Origin: Thalassovita sp.
GTDB lineage: Bacteria > Bacteroidota > Bacteroidia > Cytophagales > Flammeovirgaceae
Assembly: GCA_002729595.1 (NCBI GenBank)
Contig: PBYL01000238.1
Span: 1 to 35,561 of the forward strand
Length of the DNA: 35,561 nucleotides
Direction: 5' to 3'
Shown here: positions 16,125-26,226 of the stretch, one piece after another
Layout of the letters: every line of letters starts with the position of its first letter
Numbering within the stretch: position 1 is the first letter of the stretch
Notes under the pieces: model-generated
The model's input: only the letters and a program-made list of their open reading frames with translations
Databases searched by the model: none
Told to the model about the DNA's origin: nothing
Made by a program: the position numbers and the translations under genes

Positions 16125-17414
16125 TCAAAGACCAGTTGCGATGGTTTTTGAGCCTCTGGTCTGAATTAATTGCTCTCTTATTTGCAGTTTTCTGTAAGTA
16201 TCGAGCGGATTAATTGCAGCATTTGATCTTCTTCTAGCTTCGGCAAGTAAAGGTCTTACATCAGTTCTGTAAGCATTCTGTAAAACTTCTTGTGCCATAG
16301 ATACATCGTTAGATTCACGATATTTTTCTAAACTATCTCTATCGATAATGAGTGCCTGAGCATAGGCAAGCTTCATAGCTTCTACAGATTGTAGTAAGTC
16401 TTCGAGAGGGTCTTTTAGGTTATGGCTCGCATCAATCATCCAAGCAGGTACTGGATTTGCCGATTTTTCATCTTCCATACCTTCTACCAATTCATTAAAT
16501 ATTAAGAATAATTGGTAAGGCTTCATTGAGCCAACAGTAAGGTCATCATCAGCAAACTTAGAATCATTAAAATGGAAACCACCAAGTTTTGCCTCCATCA
16601 TTAATGTAGCTACAATTTGCTCGATATTGGTATTTGGCAAGTGGTGACCTAAATCGACAAGACAAAAAGCCTTTTCGCCAAGTTTATTGGCAAGTAGGTG
16701 AGAAGTTCCCCAGTCTGGAATTACCATAGAGTAGAAGTAAGGCTCAAATGGTTTGTACTCAACTAACACTTTCCAATCTTCTGGGAGTGTTTCATAAATT
16801 CTTTCTAAAGAATCTAAAGTATTGCCAAATGCTTTTCTAAAATTCATTTGACCCGGAAAACTAGAGCCATCTGCTAACCATACTGTTAAAGCTTTTGAGC
16901 CAAGTTCTTTTCCGTATTTAATTACTTCTATATTGTGTTCAACTGCTTTCATTCTTACCGCAGGATCGGAGTGGCAAAGAGAACCAAACTTGTAAGAATG
17001 ATCTTGACCGGGTTGATCTTGAAAAGTGTTTGAGTTAACTGCATCAAATTTAAGGTTGTAAGATGCGGCTAATTCTTTAATGGCATTTGTATCTTTTGGG
17101 ATGTCCCACGGAATGTGTAAAGAGATCGCATCGCTTGATGCATTTAATGCGTGTAGTGTTCCTACATCTTGTATTTTTTCTTCGAGGCTGCCAGGTTCAC
17201 CACCACCGGGAAATCTGCCAAATCTTGTTCCACCTGTGCCTAATGCCCAGCTTGGTATTGCTACCTGAAATGATGAAATTTTATCTAAAAGCTGCTCGAT
17301 GTTATGGCCATCTTTTTCTAGTGTTTCTGCTAGAATTTCAAACTGTCTTGTATGAGTTTGTGCTGCACTATTGTTTATTTCTGCTATTCTCGAACTTAAT
17401 CCTTCCATTTCCAA
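16125..17414 (-). CDS. rhaI: L-rhamnose isomerase-like sugar isomerase (TIM barrel)
   Basis: 429 residues, the length of the Pseudomonas stutzeri-type L-rhamnose isomerase. Metal and catalytic residues fall where expected for that enzyme: Glu219 in LVEYKPFEP, Asp254 and His257 in CLVDLGHHLP, His281 and Asp289-291 in GGFHFNDSKFADDD, and Asp328 in AWMIDASHN. The N-terminal lid region has WALGTGGTRFGRFPGGGEPG. The enzyme should interconvert an aldose and a ketose (L-rhamnose/L-rhamnulose, with broad specificity in this family). It heads an operon with the permease and the 59-residue protein. No rhamnulokinase, aldolase or lactaldehyde dehydrogenase is nearby, so the pathway is incomplete here and the sugar could differ. 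Confidence 0.88.
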   Translation of the reverse strand: MEMEGLSSRIAEINNSAAQTHTRQFEILAETLEKDGHNIEQLLDKISSFQVAIPSWALGTGGTRFGRFPGGGEPGSLEEKIQDVGTLHALNASSDAISLHIPWDIPKDTNAIKELAASYNLKFDAVNSNTFQDQPGQDHSYKFGSLCHSDPAVRMKAVEHNIEVIKYGKELGSKALTVWLADGSSFPGQMNFRKAFGNTLDSLERIYETLPEDWKVLVEYKPFEPYFYSMVIPDWGTSHLLANKLGEKAFCLVDLGHHLPNTNIEQIVATLMMEAKLGGFHFNDSKFADDDLTVGSMKPYQLFLIFNELVEGMEDEKSANPVPAWMIDASHNLKDPLEDLLQSVEAMKLAYAQALIIDRDSLEKYRESNDVSMAQEVLQNAYRTDVRPLLAEARRRSNAAINPLDTYRKLQIREQLIQTRGSKTIATGL

Positions 17415-17427
17415 TTTTTTTTAAAAC

Positions 17428-17435
17428 CAAATCTA
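17428..17435 (-). promoter_or_regulatory. Candidate -7 box for the rhaI operon
   Basis: On the minus strand it reads TAGATTTG, an exact TAnnTTTG match 13 bases before the rhaI ATG, implying a very short leader. No matching -33 box is clear at the usual distance. Confidence 0.35.
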
Positions 17436-17452
17436 TATTTTACCAAGAACAT

Positions 17453-17486
17453 AACTATGATGTACTGTACTGACAATTAACTATGA
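17453..17486. repeat. 8-bp direct repeat pair upstream of the rhaI operon
   Basis: AACTATGA occurs at 17453-17460 and 17479-17486. TGTACTGTACTGACA lies between them and has TGT/ACA ends. The pair sits just upstream of the candidate -7 box and could be an operator for a sugar-responsive regulator, but no regulator gene is adjacent. Confidence 0.3.
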
Positions 17487-17519
17487 AAAAACTCATCCTT
17501 CGAGTTGAAAAATGAGTTG
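17485..17519 (-). terminator. Intrinsic terminator of the HhH coiled-coil gene
   Basis: On the minus strand AACTCAT pairs with ATGAGTT across a loop of about 15 bases, followed by a run of T. It lies about 40 bases after the stop of the gene at 17560-18279 and separates it from the rhaI operon. Confidence 0.6.
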
Positions 17520-17559
17520 AAAAAAAGCGGTAAATATTCTATTATTCAGATTAAATAAT

Positions 17560-18279
17560 TTATTGTTCGGGCGTCTTGATTTTGTCTTTATATAGCTTGT
17601 GAGCTTGGCCAACCCAGTTATCTCTCTGAATTCTCCCCGGGAAAAATTCTATGGCATCAGTCACTCTTTCTATTAAATGATCATCAAAACTGCTAATCTG
17701 TCTATAAGTGTAAATTCCAATATCGTTTAATTTCTTTTCTATAAATGGTCCAATACCTTGAATCACTTTTAGATCATCTTTCTCACTAATATCGGCATCG
17801 TTAAAAAGCTTTTTTTGATTGGCAGAATTCGCTCTACACTCATTCAGCTCATTTTGGAGTTCTTCCATTTTAAGCAGTACTTGCTTATTATTCGTGTAGA
17901 GAGTTTTGTTTTCGTTTTTAAGCAGTATGTATTCGTCTTCTTGAGGCCTTATTTCTAGTTGAGTTTTAAGTTTGGCAACTTCTTCCATTAAAGCAGACTT
18001 CTCCATTTCAGATTTTGTACTCACAGAGCCTACTTCCACAGATTCTGCTTCGTTTTGGAATTGTAGCGTTTTTGCCTTTTTAAGTGAATTGATCTCTTTT
18101 TTCAACTGCTCATTCTCATTTTCGAGCTTAGTAATCTGAATTTTTTGCTGAAGCATTTCACCTTGTAATTCTTCTAATGGAAATTTCCATCTTCTACGAT
18201 AATATAGCCAGGCAGTAATGTAACCTATCGCAGCAGCCACAGAAAGGGCTATTATAAAAAAAATGGCTTTTTCAGTCAT
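17560..18279 (-). CDS. Membrane-anchored coiled-coil protein with C-terminal helix-hairpin-helix domain
   Basis: 239 residues in three parts. A single N-terminal membrane helix (about residues 5-26) is followed at once by YYRRRWK, so by the positive-inside rule the rest is cytoplasmic. A long heptad-rich region (about 33-150) is a probable coiled coil. The C-terminal domain (about 165-235) has DLKVIQGIGPFIEKKLNDIGI, a helix-hairpin-helix of the kind often annotated as flap-endonuclease-like, ending in FFPGRIQRDNWVGQAHKL. HhH domains usually bind DNA without sequence specificity; no nuclease active site is evident. It follows an OmpA-domain gene by 67 bases on the same strand and has its own terminator. 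A link between membrane and nucleoid is a speculation from the architecture. Confidence 0.75.
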   Translation of the reverse strand: MTEKAIFFIIALSVAAAIGYITAWLYYRRRWKFPLEELQGEMLQQKIQITKLENENEQLKKEINSLKKAKTLQFQNEAESVEVGSVSTKSEMEKSALMEEVAKLKTQLEIRPQEDEYILLKNENKTLYTNNKQVLLKMEELQNELNECRANSANQKKLFNDADISEKDDLKVIQGIGPFIEKKLNDIGIYTYRQISSFDDHLIERVTDAIEFFPGRIQRDNWVGQAHKLYKDKIKTPEQ

Positions 18280-18346
18280 GGTGATTTAGATTATCAGAAG
18301 TTTACTTAATTATATCATTGTAGATTTAATGTATTACAGAGTTGTA

Positions 18347-18961
18347 TTAATTCTTAATTAGTATTTCTACTCGCCTGTTGTTTTGCCTGCCCTCGTTGGT
18401 TTTATTGCTGCTTAGAGGCTCGTATTCCCCCATGCTTTTAGCATCTATTCGATTAGCATCTATCTCATATTTACTCAAAACAGCTTTTACTTTTTCGGCT
18501 CTTTCTTGGCCTAATTGTAGATTTTTAGCTTCGTCTCCAACATCGTCGGTGTGCCCGGTAATGGTAATTCTTTTACCAGAGTTATCTTTAAGGTATGAGA
18601 TCAAATTCAAAAAGGATTCATTTTTAGTTAAGTCCTCTTGAATATCAATAGTAGCAAAGTCAAAATGAAAGGTCATTTGTTGCGTAATGTCTTTTGCTTC
18701 ATCTAAAACTTTGGTTTTTGGATCTACCGAAATGCTGTCAATTATTATATCTGAGGTGTCATTACTATGTAAAATATCTAGTTCGGTACTATCTACCTCT
18801 TTTTCTACTGTACTATCTTCTGAATAAACCTTTAAATTTTCTGCAGTAACATTATTGCTGGTTTCGCCCAGACATAAATATTCAATCTTGCATAAATACC
18901 AATAAGTTGTTCCCGCAGCCCACAATCCGAAACACAACAGTCCAGTGAGTAAAATTTTCAT
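18347..18961 (-). CDS. OmpA-family peptidoglycan-binding protein
   Basis: 204 residues from the ATG at 18961; an in-frame TTG at 18967 would add two. A hydrophobic N-terminal segment (about residues 2-22) is an uncleaved anchor or a signal peptide; it continues into YLCKIEYLC, with two cysteines that could form a disulfide. A low-complexity acidic/serine stretch precedes the OmpA domain (about 95-204): FHFDFATIDI, then ITITGHTDDVGDEAKN, QLGQERAEKV and GRQNNRRVEILI, which hold the Asp and Arg used to bind meso-diaminopimelate in peptidoglycan. It should sit in the periplasm and grip the cell wall. It precedes the HhH coiled-coil gene and may form a unit with it. Confidence 0.85.
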   Translation of the reverse strand: MKILLTGLLCFGLWAAGTTYWYLCKIEYLCLGETSNNVTAENLKVYSEDSTVEKEVDSTELDILHSNDTSDIIIDSISVDPKTKVLDEAKDITQQMTFHFDFATIDIQEDLTKNESFLNLISYLKDNSGKRITITGHTDDVGDEAKNLQLGQERAEKVKAVLSKYEIDANRIDAKSMGEYEPLSSNKTNEGRQNNRRVEILIKN

Positions 18962-19096
18962 AAACAAGTATGGAATATTAGCCTAGAAAAAAATCAGATA
19001 GTAAGACACAAAAAGTTTGAGGACACCCGGTTGAAAGTGCTACTACAATTTAGTTTATTTTAATTAAGCTAACAATAATTAAGGGCTAAAAAAATG

Positions 19097-19837
19097 CTAA
19101 AATACTATGTAATAATCTTTCAGTAGAGAACTGTATTCTTTTGAGTAGGAGGTATCTTCGTTTCTTATACTAAACTCTTCTTCTTTTATCTTTTGGTTAA
19201 TAGGGGAGATCATCAAAATAATTCTGTGTACCTTCTTATAGGTAATCGGTTTGATGTTTAATTGATAGTTTACAAAGAGAGCGTATTTTGGGAGATGTTG
19301 TAAAAATCTATTTCCTTCGTCAACAGGCAAAATAATATAGAATTTACCATCTGAAGCCAGTAATTGTTTTACTGCTTTAATTAAAGCTTCGAAAGGGAGA
19401 GAGTCATTGTGTTTAGATAAGTTTTTGTGCGCATATGGAGACTTTGTTGCATTCTCAAAGAAAGGTGGGTTACACACAATTACATCGTATAGTTTTGAGC
19501 TATTATCAGCATAATCTATAATGCTGTTATGAAAGCAGCTAAGCCTTTCAGTCCATTTACTTTGTTCGAAGTTATAAATTGCTTGTTGCGCAGAATCAGC
19601 GTCAATTTCCACTGCATCAAAATTAGCCTCAAACTTTTGCGCAAGCATTAATGCAATTACACCAGTTCCAGTTCCAATGTCTAAAAATTGAGAATTAGAA
19701 TTGACCTTATCTTTTTGCAATTCTTTTACAGCGACTGCTCCTAGCAAACATCCATCTGTATTTACCTTAAGACTGCAATTTTCTTGATGAACAACAAACT
19801 CTTTAAATATAAAAGGCTTAGCTGGTTTTTTAGGCAT
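19097..19837 (-). CDS. trmN6: TrmN6-like tRNA1(Val) (adenine37-N6)-methyltransferase
   Basis: 246 residues. The SAM-binding motif FLDIGTGTGVIALML starts at residue 51. The N6-adenine catalytic motif NPPF is at 123-126, followed by the family-typical Phe and an ARK-like run (here PYAHKNLSKHND). The N-terminus KPFIFKEFVVHQENCSLKVNTDGCLLGA is the conserved opening of YfiC/TrmN6 proteins. The expected reaction is m6A formation at position 37 of tRNA1(Val). It begins five bases after the Gfo/Idh/MocA gene, so it is the last gene of that operon although the functions look unrelated. Confidence 0.9.
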   Translation of the reverse strand: MPKKPAKPFIFKEFVVHQENCSLKVNTDGCLLGAVAVKELQKDKVNSNSQFLDIGTGTGVIALMLAQKFEANFDAVEIDADSAQQAIYNFEQSKWTERLSCFHNSIIDYADNSSKLYDVIVCNPPFFENATKSPYAHKNLSKHNDSLPFEALIKAVKQLLASDGKFYIILPVDEGNRFLQHLPKYALFVNYQLNIKPITYKKVHRIILMISPINQKIKEEEFSIRNEDTSYSKEYSSLLKDYYIVF

Positions 19838-19842
19838 ACAAA

Positions 19843-20838
19843 TTAATCGTCGTGACCAGGATATTTTAAACCGATTTGCTTTCTAATGGTATCCATGCAC
19901 TCCATTAGTGTAAGGCTATCTTGATGACTCATTAACTCATTTTCGGTTTTTCCATTTAAAATATCTGTAGAGGCTGCTTCAATTTCATATTCGTAACCAT
20001 TCTGACCACTCACTTTATAATCTTCATATTGATAATTAAAGCGGTCTGAATAAATTTTAATCGCACTTGGTTGGTACCAAGGTCTGCAAATTTCAATTCT
20101 TGCCTTTTCTAAATTGATTTGAGTGATGATGGATGAATCTGAAATAATAGAAGTGGTAATAGCAGCTTGAACACCTTTATCATATTCAAAAATGAAAGTG
20201 CCTTGTGTATCTGCACCTGTTTCTGCAAAACTAGCAGAGGTTAGTATATTTACTGGTTTGCCGAGTAAGTAAGAAACCAAGAATACTGGATAAACACCAA
20301 CGTCTAGCAGTGCACCACCACCAAGCTCTATATTATAAAGTCTGTTATTTAAATCAACCGGAGCTTTAAAGCCAAAGTCTGACTGTATGCTTACAATTTT
20401 GCCGTACTCACCAGAATTTACAAGCTCTACTACTCTTTTAATAGAAGGTAAAAATCTAGACCACATGGCTTCCATTAAAAATACTTTTTCGGCCTTAGCA
20501 GTTTCAATCATTTCTTTTACCTCTTTGAGGTTTATGGCTAGCGCCTTTTCGCAAAGAACTGCTTTTTTGTGCTTTAAGCAGGCAATTGCATATTTATAGT
20601 GGTAACTGTGCGGAGTAGCAATGTAAATTGCATCTACTTCGCTACTTTCCATCAGTTCCTCATAAGAACCGTAGGCTATTGGAATACTATATTTATCTGC
20701 AAATTCTTGAGCTCTCTCTTTATTTCTTGATGCTGCAGCAACAACTTTTGCATTGTTAACTCTAGATGCTGCTTCAGTAAATTTTCTTGCTATTTTTCCG
20801 GGGCCTAAAACTCCCCATCTTACTTGTTTATCAGTCAT
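19843..20838 (-). CDS. Gfo/Idh/MocA-family NAD(P)-dependent oxidoreductase
   Basis: 331 residues. The N-terminal Rossmann domain starts VRWGVLGPGKIARKF and continues with VAAASRNKERAQEFA, YIATPHSYHYKYAI and the family's EKP-like site, here CEKALAIN. The C-terminal domain has GGGALLDVGVYPVFLVSYLLG, with the Asp and Tyr expected around the active site of the dihydrodiol-dehydrogenase-like branch. Members oxidise or reduce sugars, inositols or diols; the substrate is not predictable. The catalytic lysine is retained although the usual proline after it is Ala, as in several relatives. It lies 16 bases after the TPR lipoprotein gene and five bases before trmN6. Confidence 0.88.
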   Translation of the reverse strand: MTDKQVRWGVLGPGKIARKFTEAASRVNNAKVVAAASRNKERAQEFADKYSIPIAYGSYEELMESSEVDAIYIATPHSYHYKYAIACLKHKKAVLCEKALAINLKEVKEMIETAKAEKVFLMEAMWSRFLPSIKRVVELVNSGEYGKIVSIQSDFGFKAPVDLNNRLYNIELGGGALLDVGVYPVFLVSYLLGKPVNILTSASFAETGADTQGTFIFEYDKGVQAAITTSIISDSSIITQINLEKARIEICRPWYQPSAIKIYSDRFNYQYEDYKVSGQNGYEYEIEAASTDILNGKTENELMSHQDSLTLMECMDTIRKQIGLKYPGHDD

Positions 20839-20854
20839 TTATATAGTATGTTTT

Positions 20855-21862
20855 TTAGCTATCTTCATTAGTGGTATCTAATAATAATAAGTCAGCTTCT
20901 GCGGCTATGTGGCCAAATGCAGACCAATAGTTTTTGTTGATCATTGAATGGTAAATTTCTAAGGCTTTAGAAGTATCACCGTTTTGCAAATACCAGTTGC
21001 CAACTCCATAACCCTGCGTAACTAGAGATAGAGCTGAGTCTTCATTTTTAATTGCTTCATCATTCAGCAACTCTTCTGGGGCCATTTCGCCTTTGTACAT
21101 CAACAACCTTTTATAGTAAGACTCATTTTCTACAATTTCCATATCAGGATGAATGCTATCTAAAAGCGCAATTGCTTCGGCAGTCATTCCTAATCTATTA
21201 TAGGTCATGTATAACCAATCGGAAGTGGCTGTGAGTAAATCGTCGTTGTCAGAATATTTTAAACATTGCCTGTAGCTTTCTAGCGCTTTATAGAAATCTC
21301 CTTTAAGATAATAAGCTAAACCTAAGTGGTAAAAGATGTTGAATTTATTATTAGATAATGGAATGCCTTGTTTGTTTGGCAGCCCATCTGGTTCAATAAA
21401 GTTATCTTCTTCTTTGCTTAATTCTGCTGCAGTTTCTAAGTCTTCGATTGCCTGATCAAAATCTCTCACTGTGATGTAGCGATGACCGCGATGTCTGTAA
21501 AGCTGAGAGGAATCAGGATAAAGCCTGATTCCTTCAGTGAAAATCTTTATTGATTGCCAATAATAGCCTAAATATGCTTTTCTTCTTCCATACCATATTA
21601 TATGATCAATATCTGTTGGGTCTTTATGATAATCTGCCAAAGCATCGAGCATTTTCTTTTGGTAAAGTTTTCTGGTAGTTTCAGGTAGTTCTCTATGTTC
21701 TAGTGTAGTGCCATCTAATGCAGTAACTACATCTGGTTTACCTGAAGATTTAAGCGTTTCTTCTTCTGCTGTTTTTCTGTTTTGGTCTTCTGTTTGGCAG
21801 GCACAAAAGGCAAAAAACACAACAGGGAATAAGAATTTATTGATTATGGCAACAGTTTTCAT
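20855..21862 (-). CDS. TPR-repeat lipoprotein
   Basis: 335 residues. A signal peptide with lipobox FCAC gives a lipidated Cys at about residue 21, so the protein is membrane-anchored outside the cytoplasm. At least four tetratricopeptide-like units follow: around WQSIKIFTEGIRLYPDSSQLYRHRGHRY, FDQAIEDLETAAELS, YHLGLAYYLKGDFYKALESYRQCLKY and YNRLGMTAEAIALLDSI. TPR solenoids bind partner proteins; none is indicated here. It leads the group with the Gfo/Idh/MocA and trmN6 genes (16- and 5-base gaps). Confidence 0.85.
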   Translation of the reverse strand: MKTVAIINKFLFPVVFFAFCACQTEDQNRKTAEEETLKSSGKPDVVTALDGTTLEHRELPETTRKLYQKKMLDALADYHKDPTDIDHIIWYGRRKAYLGYYWQSIKIFTEGIRLYPDSSQLYRHRGHRYITVRDFDQAIEDLETAAELSKEEDNFIEPDGLPNKQGIPLSNNKFNIFYHLGLAYYLKGDFYKALESYRQCLKYSDNDDLLTATSDWLYMTYNRLGMTAEAIALLDSIHPDMEIVENESYYKRLLMYKGEMAPEELLNDEAIKNEDSALSLVTQGYGVGNWYLQNGDTSKALEIYHSMINKNYWSAFGHIAAEADLLLLDTTNEDS

Positions 21863-21962
21863 TAATTATTTCGATTGATTGTTGATGTATTGAATCTAAA
21901 AGGAAGTTCAAATAAAGAAATACCTATATTAATTTAATAAATTTTTTGATTCTTTACACCTA

Positions 21963-22502
21963 TTAATTTGATGGGTAAGCAGCAACAGCTTCAATTTCTA
22001 TAAACATTCCTTCTCTTACTAAAGAAGCAACTCCTAGTGTTGTTCTTGCTACTTTGTCTGGGTTTTCTTCATTGTTAAAATATTCTCCATAGGCTTTAAA
22101 AAAGCCATCAAAATCTAGTTTGTCTTCATTGTTTTTATCAGGAGCAACAAATACTCGCATAAACACAACATCTTTCATGGTTAAACCAGCTTCACCCAAA
22201 ACAGTTTCGATTTTTCCTAAAGCACCTTTAGCTTGTGTATAGGTATCTCCGTATCTAGCTGGGTCTCCATAAGCGGCAGTAGTGTCTAATACATTGCCTA
22301 CTTGACCACTTGTAAAAAAATAAGAATAACCAGCAGGCACACTAACTCCTTTTAAAATAGGTGAGTTGGCTCTGTCGTGTCTAATAATTTTTTCGGTTTT
22401 TGCAGGTTCATCAATAGTATCTTTTACTGGTGCAGAACAAGAATAGATGCTTATAGTTAATAAGCAAACCACAAAAAATTTAATAGCTTCAGTTCTAATC
22501 AT
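21963..22502 (-). CDS. RidA (YjgF/UK114)-domain lipoprotein
   Basis: 179 residues. The N-terminus has a hydrophobic helix and a lipobox (SIYSC, Cys22), then a linker and a RidA domain from about residue 50. Landmarks are YFFTSGQVG, TYTQAKGALGKIETVLGEAG, VVFMRVFVAP and the C-terminal VARTTLGVASLVREGMFIEIEAVA. The Arg in VARTTLG falls where cytosolic RidA enzymes bind the carboxylate of 2-aminoacrylate. RidA normally deaminates reactive imines in the cytoplasm, so an exported, lipid-anchored form must have another substrate or role. It is divergent from pgi with 192 bases between. Confidence 0.88.
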   Translation of the reverse strand: MIRTEAIKFFVVCLLTISIYSCSAPVKDTIDEPAKTEKIIRHDRANSPILKGVSVPAGYSYFFTSGQVGNVLDTTAAYGDPARYGDTYTQAKGALGKIETVLGEAGLTMKDVVFMRVFVAPDKNNEDKLDFDGFFKAYGEYFNNEENPDKVARTTLGVASLVREGMFIEIEAVAAYPSN

Positions 22503-22670
22503 TTTATTAGGGATAATTTAAAATTGTGATGAGAAAATTAAAATTTCGAATGAAGATAGTATTAAAAATTCAAGGTTGTGCTATATTCTTGATTAAGGAA
22601 TTTTGATATTAAAAAATGTAGCCACAATTTAGCCTAACATTTTTGAGATTACCAAACTCAATATATATAA

Positions 22671-24338
<1,668 letters not shown>

Positions 24339-24367
24339 GCATATTTGATCTTAAATGTCAGGATTTG

Positions 24368-25555
24368 TTAAGAGCTTGATACATTCAATTTTCTAATTGA
24401 TAATAAGCCTAATACAGGTCCTGGTAGTAAAGCCAAAAATAAATATGGCTGTAAAGTATCAATCGAGCTTAAATACCCTAAGAGTTGAATACTGATTATT
24501 GAAATTGTAAAGCCGGTACTGTTTACTATTGTTAGTGCAGTACCGGTTATTTCTTTTGGGGCCGATGCTGCTACTAAAGATGAAAACTGAGGTGAATCTG
24601 ATATTACAAAAAAAGACCAGATGAGAAGATAGAAAATCATCAGCCAAAAGGGAAGTAAAAGCACTATTGGTGATAATAAGCAGCAAATTCCCGAAATGCT
24701 TAGTGAATTTTTAGCGACGAAATAACTGCCTTTTTTAATAGAAATTAAACCTCCGAAAATACAGGAGAAAAAACCAATTGCTATTATAATAAATGACCAA
24801 AGAGAAATATTAATTTGCTCATTGTGCGTATCTCCGTAAAGCTTTAAGAGCCAAGGTAAAAATGCCCAGAAGGTATACAACTCCCACATATGCCCAAAAT
24901 AACCAAAAGCACTTTTTCTAAAGGCATTATACTCAAATACTTTAAAAATTACTTTAGGATTAAATTTGCTCCCTTTTTTTCTATAGGGTCCATCTTTTAA
25001 AACTAGCATTAAAATTCCTCCGCTCACTGCAAAAAGTGAAACTGAAATTAATACATGTTGCCAATTTAATACAGTGTGCATACTGTTAAGCAAGTGTGGA
25101 AATGCTGTTCCTAAAACCAATGCACCAACTAAAAAACCAAGAGCTTTACCTAAACCTTTTTCGTACCAGTCTGCAGCTATTTTCATTCCTACCGGATAGA
25201 TACCTGCTAAAAATATACCTGTTAAAAACCTAAAAGTAATTAGCAGCGGTAAGGTAATGTGAATGAGTAAAATGGCAACATTGCAAATAGCTCCAATTAA
25301 TGCTGAGACAAAGAATACTTTGCTTGGAGAAAACCTATCGGCAATGGAAAATATGGCATAAATGAGCGTGCCAATTATAAAGCCTAGTTGAACTGCAGTG
25401 GTTATATGACTTAAAGTGTTTGCAGGAAAATGATATGTTTTTTGAAGTTCTGGTAAAATAGCATTACCGGCAAACCATAGTGAGGTACCAGAGAATTGTG
25501 CAAAAACAATTGATGCAAGTACCCAAACATTGGCTTGCCGATTTTGATTTTCCAA
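24368..25555 (-). CDS. Major facilitator superfamily transporter
   Basis: 395 residues with about twelve hydrophobic segments and a short cytoplasmic N-terminus. SLWFAGNAILPELQKTY near residue 25 and the loop 2-3 region around residues 70-80 (IADRFSPSKV) match the MFS pattern; the FRFLTGIFLAGIYPVGMKI stretch resembles the helix 4 region of anion/nitrate-type MFS proteins. The cargo is unknown. It lies 17 bases downstream of the SDR-like gene on the same strand, so the two form a small operon. Confidence 0.85.
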   Translation of the reverse strand: MENQNRQANVWVLASIVFAQFSGTSLWFAGNAILPELQKTYHFPANTLSHITTAVQLGFIIGTLIYAIFSIADRFSPSKVFFVSALIGAICNVAILLIHITLPLLITFRFLTGIFLAGIYPVGMKIAADWYEKGLGKALGFLVGALVLGTAFPHLLNSMHTVLNWQHVLISVSLFAVSGGILMLVLKDGPYRKKGSKFNPKVIFKVFEYNAFRKSAFGYFGHMWELYTFWAFLPWLLKLYGDTHNEQINISLWSFIIIAIGFFSCIFGGLISIKKGSYFVAKNSLSISGICCLLSPIVLLLPFWLMIFYLLIWSFFVISDSPQFSSLVAASAPKEITGTALTIVNSTGFTISIISIQLLGYLSSIDTLQPYLFLALLPGPVLGLLSIRKLNVSSS

Positions 25556-25572
25556 GATTGAAGTAGTAGTAT

Positions 25573-26226
25573 TTATTGATAAATGTATTCTACTCCTTTA
25601 TTTTTACCTGTATGAATTTTCCAGAATTCTTCAGCAATTTTATCAGGAGAAAAATGTGTCCCTTCTTTAACATGGCCTGCTATTGTTACAGTTCCCACTT
25701 TAATACCACTGCCTTTAAGTTCTTGAGCTAAGCAGAATGCTAAGCTTCTAATACCTGCTTTTCCTATAGCCAAAGAAGTGTATTCAAAATAGGGTTTTAA
25801 AGCTAAACCTCCACCAGTTAAAAGAATAGTGCCTTTTTTCTTCTTTTTCATATCTGGTATTATCAATTGGGAAGATAGCACTGCGCCTGCAATATTTACT
25901 TTAAAGTCAGTTACAAGCGAATCATAATCTTGTTTTGTAGGAACTTCTTTTCTAATGACGGCTGCATTGTATAATAAAGTATCAGCAATGCCTACTTCCG
26001 TTTTAATTTTCTGGAAAGTACTTTCTAACTCTTCATTATTAGATACATCACATGAATAATATGTGTTCTCTACATTTTCTGAAGTTAATGTGTCACTAAG
26101 TTTTTGAAGCTTATCTGCATTTCTTGAAATAAGTACAACACGATAATTCTCTGAAGCAAATTTTTTAGCAACGTTTAAGCTAATTCCTGGCCCTGCTCCA
26201 ACAACAATAATTATTGGTTTTTCCAT
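25573..26226 (-). CDS. SDR-family protein without the usual catalytic Tyr
   Basis: 217 residues with a Rossmann fold. The nucleotide-binding loop reads VVGAGPGISLNVA instead of the common TGxxxGIG. DVSN (CDVSNNEEL) and the NNAG-like LYNAAV motif are present. In classical SDR enzymes the active site is a Ser, then YxxxK; here the Lys in LAIGKAGIRSLAF is kept, but the residue four before it is Leu, so the catalytic Tyr is missing. A Tyr occurs three residues earlier (FEYTSL). A subset of small SDR proteins has a similar SLAxGKA pattern. The protein may bind NAD(P)(H) without standard dehydrogenase activity, or use another acid. It shares an operon with the MFS transporter. Confidence 0.82.
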   Translation of the reverse strand: MEKPIIIVVGAGPGISLNVAKKFASENYRVVLISRNADKLQKLSDTLTSENVENTYYSCDVSNNEELESTFQKIKTEVGIADTLLYNAAVIRKEVPTKQDYDSLVTDFKVNIAGAVLSSQLIIPDMKKKKKGTILLTGGGLALKPYFEYTSLAIGKAGIRSLAFCLAQELKGSGIKVGTVTIAGHVKEGTHFSPDKIAEEFWKIHTGKNKGVEYIYQ

